A DNA stretch of 64,000 nt from Limnohabitans sp. T6-5 (GTDB taxonomy: Bacteria > Pseudomonadota > Gammaproteobacteria > Burkholderiales > Burkholderiaceae_C). The stretch lies in the NCBI RefSeq assembly GCF_003063315.1, contig NZ_NERV01000004.1, forward strand, positions 248,001 through 312,000, in the 5' to 3' direction. The notes under the pieces were generated by a model. The model saw only the letters and a list, made by a program, of their open reading frames with translations. It did not search any database and was not told the origin of the DNA. The translations under genes and the position numbers were made by a program. Numbering within the stretch: the stretch's first letter is position 1; each line of letters begins with the position of its first letter. Below are positions 54,670 through 61,900 of this stretch, piece after piece.

Positions 54670-55521
54670 TCAACGGTAAGACAAGACCACCCCGACAAAC
54701 ACGCTGAACCCGAGCCAGTGGTTCAGCCGGAAGGCCTTGAAACAGCCTTCTCGGCTGCGCAGGCGAATCAAAAAGTAGTGCCAAACCACTTGGCCTGCTG
54801 AAACAGCCCAAGCCAACCAAAACCCCAGGCCTTGCTGTGCGCCATTCAAAAGCCAGGCCCAGAGTATCAAATACGCCACATAAAAGCCCATGATGGCAGG
54901 CACATCCATGTCGCCCAGCGTGATGGCCGAGGTCTTCATCCCAATCTGAAGATCATCGTCGCGGTCAACCATGGCGTATTCCGTGTCATAGGCCAACACC
55001 CAAAACAGGTTACCCAGCAACAAGCCCCAGGCCAGGGGTGGCACCTGGCCTTGCACCGCAGCAAACGCCATCGGAATGCCAAAACTGAACGCCACCCCCA
55101 GCACCGCCTGCGGCATTGAGACATAGCGTTTGGCATAGGGGTAGACCAGGGTCACAGCCAATGCTGCAAAAGACCAGGCAATGGCTGCCGCGTTGGTGGT
55201 CAGCACCAGCCCAAACGCACACAGGGCCAGCACAGCACCCACCAACAAAGCCTCCCGGGAGCCAATACGACCACTCGTCACGGGTCGGTTGGCGGTGCGT
55301 TTCACATGCTTATCAAAGTCCCGGTCAGCCACATCATTGACACAACAGCCGGCACTGCGCATGAGGATGGTGCCCAAGGTGAATACCGCGATCAGATGCC
55401 AACCCGGAAAGCCCCCCGCAGCCACCCACAAAGCCGCCAGGGATGGCCACAGCAACAACAGCCAGCCCGCAGGCCGACTCCAGCGGATCAGATCCAGATA
55501 AAGCGAGAGTTTGTCAGTCAT
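54670..55521 (-). CDS. ubiA: 4-hydroxybenzoate polyprenyltransferase
   Basis: 283 residues, about nine membrane helices. The two aspartate-rich motifs [19 protein letters not shown] and [12 protein letters not shown] bind prenyl diphosphate with magnesium. Adds the isoprenoid tail in ubiquinone synthesis. Start at 55521 ([20 protein letters not shown]) is the family start; longer frames lack support. Confidence 0.97.
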   Translation of the reverse strand: MTDKLSLYLDLIRWSRPAGWLLLLWPSLAALWVAAGGFPGWHLIAVFTLGTILMRSAGCCVNDVADRDFDKHVKRTANRPVTSGRIGSREALLVGAVLALCAFGLVLTTNAAAIAWSFAALAVTLVYPYAKRYVSMPQAVLGVAFSFGIPMAFAAVQGQVPPLAWGLLLGNLFWVLAYDTEYAMVDRDDDLQIGMKTSAITLGDMDVPAIMGFYVAYLILWAWLLNGAQQGLGFWLAWAVSAGQVVWHYFLIRLRSREGCFKAFRLNHWLGFSVFVGVVLSYR

Positions 55522-55958
55522 GTGCGAATTATCTGCGTCTGCAAATGCCTGAGCCATGCGCTGTCGCACAGCAGATCGATTGCGAGGGCCATCGCAGCAG
55601 GCCCCGTTTGTCAACCATGTCACCCCATGAACTCATGACCTTCCACTGTTTCAATTTTGTCTGCATATACAAAAGGGGTACGCCAAAAGGGGGTTTGAAA
55701 TTGACATATTCATCAATACCCTATCTTTTAATTGACTAAATCGACAAATTAAATTAAATTTCAAAACAATCCGCGCATAAGCATTTATTAAATCAAATTT
55801 TTCAAAAAAATGTAAATTTTGATTAATTTATGGATTGCAAATGAATACCTGAATAATTTTCGAACATGCCCAGTCATGTTCGACCAGTGACAACAAACAG
55901 TTTTAAAGCGCATACGCAGTGTTGTGTTTGGGCTTTTGAACAGGGAAGACTTTCCAAT
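55522..55958. other. AT-rich intergenic region upstream of the giant repeat protein
   Basis: 437 bases. From about 55640 to 55900 the AT content is far above the rest of the window, with runs such as AAATTAAATTAAATTT. No convincing gene. It contains a promoter candidate (55732-55760), leaving a leader of about 190 bases. Such islands often bind H-NS-like silencers (inference). Confidence 0.6.
55732..55760 (+). promoter_or_regulatory. Promoter candidate of the giant repeat protein
   Basis: TTGACT (55732-55737) and TAAATT (55755-55760) are spaced 17 bases. A second -35-like TTGACA lies at 55701-55706 with TATCTT only 15 bases downstream. Confidence 0.4.
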
Positions 55959-58900
55959 ATGACGATCGACAACAACATCTACGTGTTACACACCGGCTCC
56001 TATGCAACACAAGCCCTGACATTGCAGGGAGAAGACTTGGCTGCAGCCCACACTTTGTTAGAGGCAGCTCAAAACAAAGGCGTTGATGAGGCGATCAAGC
56101 AAGAGCTGAGCATGCAGTTGTTTCAGCTCATCGTTCAAAGACCGGTCAACCCACAGCAAGCTGTGCATGATTTGTGGACCTTGGCAGTCACTACCTTGAC
56201 GGCCCAAGTGAGCAACTTGCTGATGTCTCACCCCGAAGTGAACGGCGCATTGCTTCAGTTGGGTGCCGACAAAGCCAATGTATTGATGGCGCAATGGCTG
56301 GATGTAGGTCAGCACATGAGCGAAGTCATGAGCGCTTTGCGTGCGGATACAGCGCTGGTCACGGCAGTTCAGACCGCTCAACCCAATAAGGCCTTGTTGG
56401 AAACATTGAGCGCCGAGCCAGTTTGGCCCCTCCTGCAAGAGCGCAGTGCACCCTTGGCTCTGAACGCCAATCTTTTGCCGACGCTGGCAAGCAGCGACAT
56501 CAGCAGCACGACCGTGACGGCTACTGCACTGGCCATTCAGGACACAACGCCACCAAGCATCGTGCTGGGCAGCGACAAATCGTCATTGCAAAAGGGCCAA
56601 ACAGCCAGCCTCAGCTTCACACTGACAGAAGACAGCAGCGACTTTGGCGTGGATGACATCACCGTCATGGGCGGCACGCTGAGCAATTTCCAGGGCAGCG
56701 GCAAAAATTACACAGCAACGTTCACTCCAAGCGCCGCCAGCACGAGTGCGTTGGTGTTTGTGACCAGTGAGCGTTTCAGTGCTGCAACAGGCTTGAGCAA
56801 TGAAGATGGCGGTGAAATCGACAATGTGTTGTCGTTCAGCACCAATGTCGCGCAGCAGCCCGCCGTGGTGACGCCGACCACATCGACCAACACAGGCACT
56901 GGCACAGGAACGAGCACCGGCACAGGAACGGGCACAGGAACGGGTACGAGCGGCAGCACCTCCGCCAACACGGGCACCACATCCACGTCGAACGTGACGG
57001 CATCGGACACCACAGCGCCAAGCATCGTCATCAGCGCAGGCAAATCGGTGCTGGCGGTCAACGAGTCGGTGACGGTGGTGTTCACGCTCAGCGAGGACAG
57101 CACGGATTTCAGTTTGACCGACATCACGGTCTTGGGCGGCACTTTGAGCCAGTTCCAGGGCAGTGGCAAAAATTACACGGCCACCTTGACCCCGTCAGCG
57201 GGCAGCACCAGTGCCCTGGTGTTTGTCACCAGCGAGCGATTCAGCGATGCCGCTGGCAATTTCAACCAGGATGGCGGCGAGACAAACAACGCATTGCCAT
57301 TCAGCGTGAATGCCTATGTGGCGCCGCCGCCCGTGGCACCGCAGGCGCCCGTGGTCACCCTGAATGCGGCCAGTGACAGCGGCGTGATGGGCGACAAGGT
57401 GACGCAGGACAGCACGCCAACGCTCAGCGGTACGGGCACGCCCGGTCACACCATCGCCGTGAAAGATGCTGCGGGGCATGTGCTGGCCACGGCCGTGGTG
57501 CAGGCCAATGGCACTTGGCAAGCCACGCCCGCATCGGCCTTGCCCTCGGGGCAGAACAATTTGTCGGTGATCGAGACCAGTCTGGCGGGTTTGAGCAGTG
57601 CGCCAACGGCCTTGGCCATCACGGTGGACACGCTGGCGCCGACGGTGACGATCGCTGCGATCAAAACCATGCTGAGCGCGGGCGAAACCACGACGGTGAC
57701 TTTCACGCTGAGCGAAAGCAGCAGTGATTTCAGCCTGGCCGACATCACGGTCTTGGGGGGCAGCTTGAGCCAGTTTCAGGGCAGTGGCAAAAACTACACG
57801 GCCATGTTCACACCCGCAACAGGCAGCAGCAGCGCCTTGTTGTATGTAGCCAGCGAACGCTTCACCGATGTGGCGGGCAACCTCAACCAAGACAGTGGGG
57901 ATCTGAAAAACCTGATGTCCATGAGCGTCAACCCCTCTGCGCCTGCCGTGCCACCTGCGGTGCCGCCTGCAACGCCCGTGATCAGGCTGAGCACGGCCAG
58001 CGACACCGGTGCTCTGGGCGATGGCATCACGAGCAATGACAAGCCCTCCTTCAGCGGAACGGGCAGCGCGGGCGACACGATCCGCGTGAGCATCGCCAGC
58101 ACGGGCGAAGTGTTGACAGCCACGGTGGCCAGCAACGGCACCTGGAGCGTCACGCCCACGCGGGCGCTCAGCAGTGGCAGCGTGAGCGTCATCGCCACCA
58201 ATGCAGCCGGACTGAGCAGCCCCGAGCAAACACTGGCCTTGGTCATTGACAAGAGCATCAGCACGCCGGTGCTCAGCCTGGTGTGCGACAGTGGCAGCAG
58301 CAGCGCCGACAACATCAGCGCATTCGGTGCGATCAAAGTCACGAGCGATGCGGGCAGCACGCTCGAATACAGCACCAATGGGCTGATTTGGGCCAACACC
58401 TTTGTGCCGGTCGAGGGCAGCAATGGGGTCACCGTGCGCGCCACCGATGTGGCCGGCAATGTGGCGACCACCAGCGCATTCCGCTTCACGCTGGACACCA
58501 CAGCGCCTGTGGCCCCCAGTGTGGCTTTGGCCTGCGACAGCGGCACCAGTGCCACCGACCTGATCAGCAACAAGAGCGCACTCAGCGTCAACGCCGAAGC
58601 GGTCGCCTCGCTGCAATACAGCACCGACGGCACCAACTGGGCGAGCACCTTTGCAGCGGCCGAAGGCACCAACACGGTCAAGGTGCGCGCCGTGGATGCC
58701 GCAGGCAATGCGGGTCAGGTCAGCAGCCTGAGCTTCACGCTCGACAAAACCATCGCCACGCCCACACTGAGCCTCGTGAGTGACAGCGGTGCGAGCGCCA
58801 CCGATACCATCACCCGCAACGGCGCCCTCAGCGTCAATGCCGAAGTCGGTGCCTCGCTCCAATACAGCACCAATGGCAGCACCTGGGCTACAAGCTTTGC

Positions 58901-61900
58901 AGCCGTCGAAGGCGCCAACACGGTGAGCGTGCGCGCCACCGATGGGGCGGGCAACACAGCCACATCCAGCGTGCTGAGCTTCACCATGGACACGCAAACG
59001 CCAGCCTTCACGGTGGCCCTGGTGTGTGACAGCGGCGCATCGTCGTCAGACACGATCAGCAAAGCTCCGGCGCTGGTCGTCACCGGCGCCGAGTCCGGCG
59101 CCACTGTGGAATACAGCAATAACAACAGCACGACGGGCACCATCTGGTCCAGCACCTATGCCGCCACAGAAGGCCTGAACAACGTCAAAGTGCGCGTGAG
59201 CGATGCCGCAGGCAACCAGCGCACGCAAGACTTCAGCTTCACACTCGACAGCACAGCGCCCACAGCGCCGGTCATCACTTTGGCCTGCGACAGCGGCGCC
59301 AGTGCCACCGACCTGATCAGCAACAACGGCACACTCAGCGTCAACGCCGAGGTGGGCGCTTCGCTGCAATACAGCACCGACGGCACCAACTGGGCGAGCA
59401 CCTTTGCAGCGGTCGAAGGCACCAACACCGTCAAAGTGCGCGCCGTGGATGCCGCAGGCAATGCAGGCCAAGTCAGCAGTCTGAGCTTCACGCTCGACAA
59501 AACCATCGCCACCCCCACGCTGAGCCTGGTGAGCGACAGCGGCGCCAATGCCACCGACAAGCTCACAAACAACGGCGCCCTCAGCGCCAACGCCGACGCT
59601 GGCAGCACGCTCGAATACAGCACCAATGGCAGCAGCTGGGCCACGACCTTCAGTGCGGTCGAAGGCGCCAACACGGTGAGCGTGCGCGCCACCGATGCAG
59701 CGGGCAACACGGCCACCTCCAGCGCCATGAGCTTCACGCTCGACACACAAACGCCCGCCTTCAACGTGGCATTGGTCTGCGACAGCGGCTCCAGCAGCGC
59801 AGACAGCATCAGCAACACGACTGCCCTCGTCGTCACCGGTGCCGAAGCAGGCGCCGTCATCGACTACAGCACCAACGGCACCGTCTGGGGCAGCACCTAC
59901 GCCGCCACAGAAGGCCTGAACAACGTCAAAGTCCGCATGAGCGATGCCGCAGGCAACCAGCGCACACAAGACTTCAGCTTCACGCTCGACAGCACGGCGC
60001 CCACCGCGCCCGTCATCACCTTGGTGAGTGACAGCGGCAGCAGCGCCACAGACAAACTCAGCGGCAACGGCACCATCGCCGTGAACGCCGAAGCCGGTGC
60101 CACGCTCGAATACAGCACCAACGGCAGCACCTGGGGCAGCACATTCAGCGCAGCCGAAGGCACCAACAACGTCATGGCACGAGTCATCGACAAGGCGGGC
60201 AACGTGAGCCAAGCCAGCAGCCTGGGCTTCACCCTGGACACAGCGGCACCCACAGCGCCCACCGTGGGCCTGTTCTGCGACAGCGGCACATCAGCAGGTG
60301 CAGGCACCGACAAGATCAGCAACAACGGCACCTTGAGCCTGTCCAGCAACGAAGCCGGTGGACTGATCGAATACAGCACCAATGGTGTCTTGTGGACGAG
60401 CACGTTTGTGGCAGCAGAAGGCAATAACACCGTCAAAGTCCGCGTGACCGACGCCGCTGGCAACGTGGGCACAAGCGGTGACTACAGCTTCACCCTCGAC
60501 AGCACCGCGCCGGGCGCACCGGTGGTCACGCTGGTCTGCGACAGCGGCAGCAGCGCGACCGATGGCGTCAGCAGCCAGGGCGCCATCAGCGTCAACGGCA
60601 CAGAGCCCGGCGCCACTTTGCAATACAGCACCGACGGCACGAGCTGGGCCAGCACCTTTGCAGCGGCTGAGGGCAACAACACCGTGAAGGTGCGCGTGAT
60701 GGACGCCGCAGGCAATGCAGGCCAAGTCAGCAGTCTGAGCTTCACGCTCGACAAAACCATCGCCACCCCCACGCTGAGCCTGGTGAGCGACAGCGGCGCC
60801 AATGCCACCGACAAGCTCACAAACAACGGCGCCCTCAGCGCCAACGCCGACGCTGGCAGCACGCTCGAATACAGCACCAATGGCAGCAGCTGGGCCACGA
60901 CCTTCAGTGCGGTCGAAGGCGCCAACACGGTGAGCGTGCGCGCCACCGATGCAGCGGGCAACACGGCCACCTCCAGCGCCATGAGCTTCACGCTCGACAC
61001 ACAAACGCCCGCCTTCAACGTGGCATTGGTCTGCGACAGCGGCTCCAGCAGCGCAGACAGCATCAGCAACACGACTGCCCTCGTCGTCACCGGTGCCGAA
61101 GCAGGCGCCGTCATCGACTACAGCACCAACGGCACCGTCTGGGGCAGCACCTACGCCGCCACAGAAGGCCTGAACAACGTCAAAGTCCGCGTGAGCGATG
61201 CCGCAGGCAACCAACGCACACAAGACTTCAGCTTCACGCTCGACAGCACGGCGCCCACCGCGCCCGTCATCACCTTGGTGAGCGACAGCGGCAGCAGCGC
61301 CACAGACAAACTCAGCCGCAACGGCGCCATCGCCGTGAACGCAGAAGCCGGTGCCACGCTCGAATACAGCACCAACGGCAGCACTTGGTCCACGACCTAT
61401 GCAGCCGCTGAAGGCGCCAACAACGTCATGGCGCGGGTCATCGACAAGGCAGGCAACGTCAGCCAGGCCAGCAGTCTGGGCTTCACCCTGGACACAGCTG
61501 CCCCCACAGCCCCCACCGTGGGCTTGTTCTGCGACAGCGGCACAGCAGCAGGTGCAGGCACCGACAAGATCACCAACAACGGCACCTTGAGCCTGTCCAG
61601 CAACGAAGCCGGTGGCCTGATCGAATACAGCACCAATGGTGTCTTGTGGACGAGCACGTTTGTGGCAGCAGAAGGCCATAACACCGTCAAAGTCCGTGTG
61701 ACCGACGCCGCTGGCAACGTGGGCACAAGCGGTGACTACAGCTTCACCCTCGACAGCACCGCGCCGGGCGCACCGGTGGTCACGCTGGTCTGCGACAGCG
61801 GCAGCAGCGCGACCGATGGCGTCAGCAGCCAGGGCGCCATCAGCGTCAACGGCACAGAGCCCGGCGCCACTTTGCAATACAGCACCGACGGCACGAGCTG

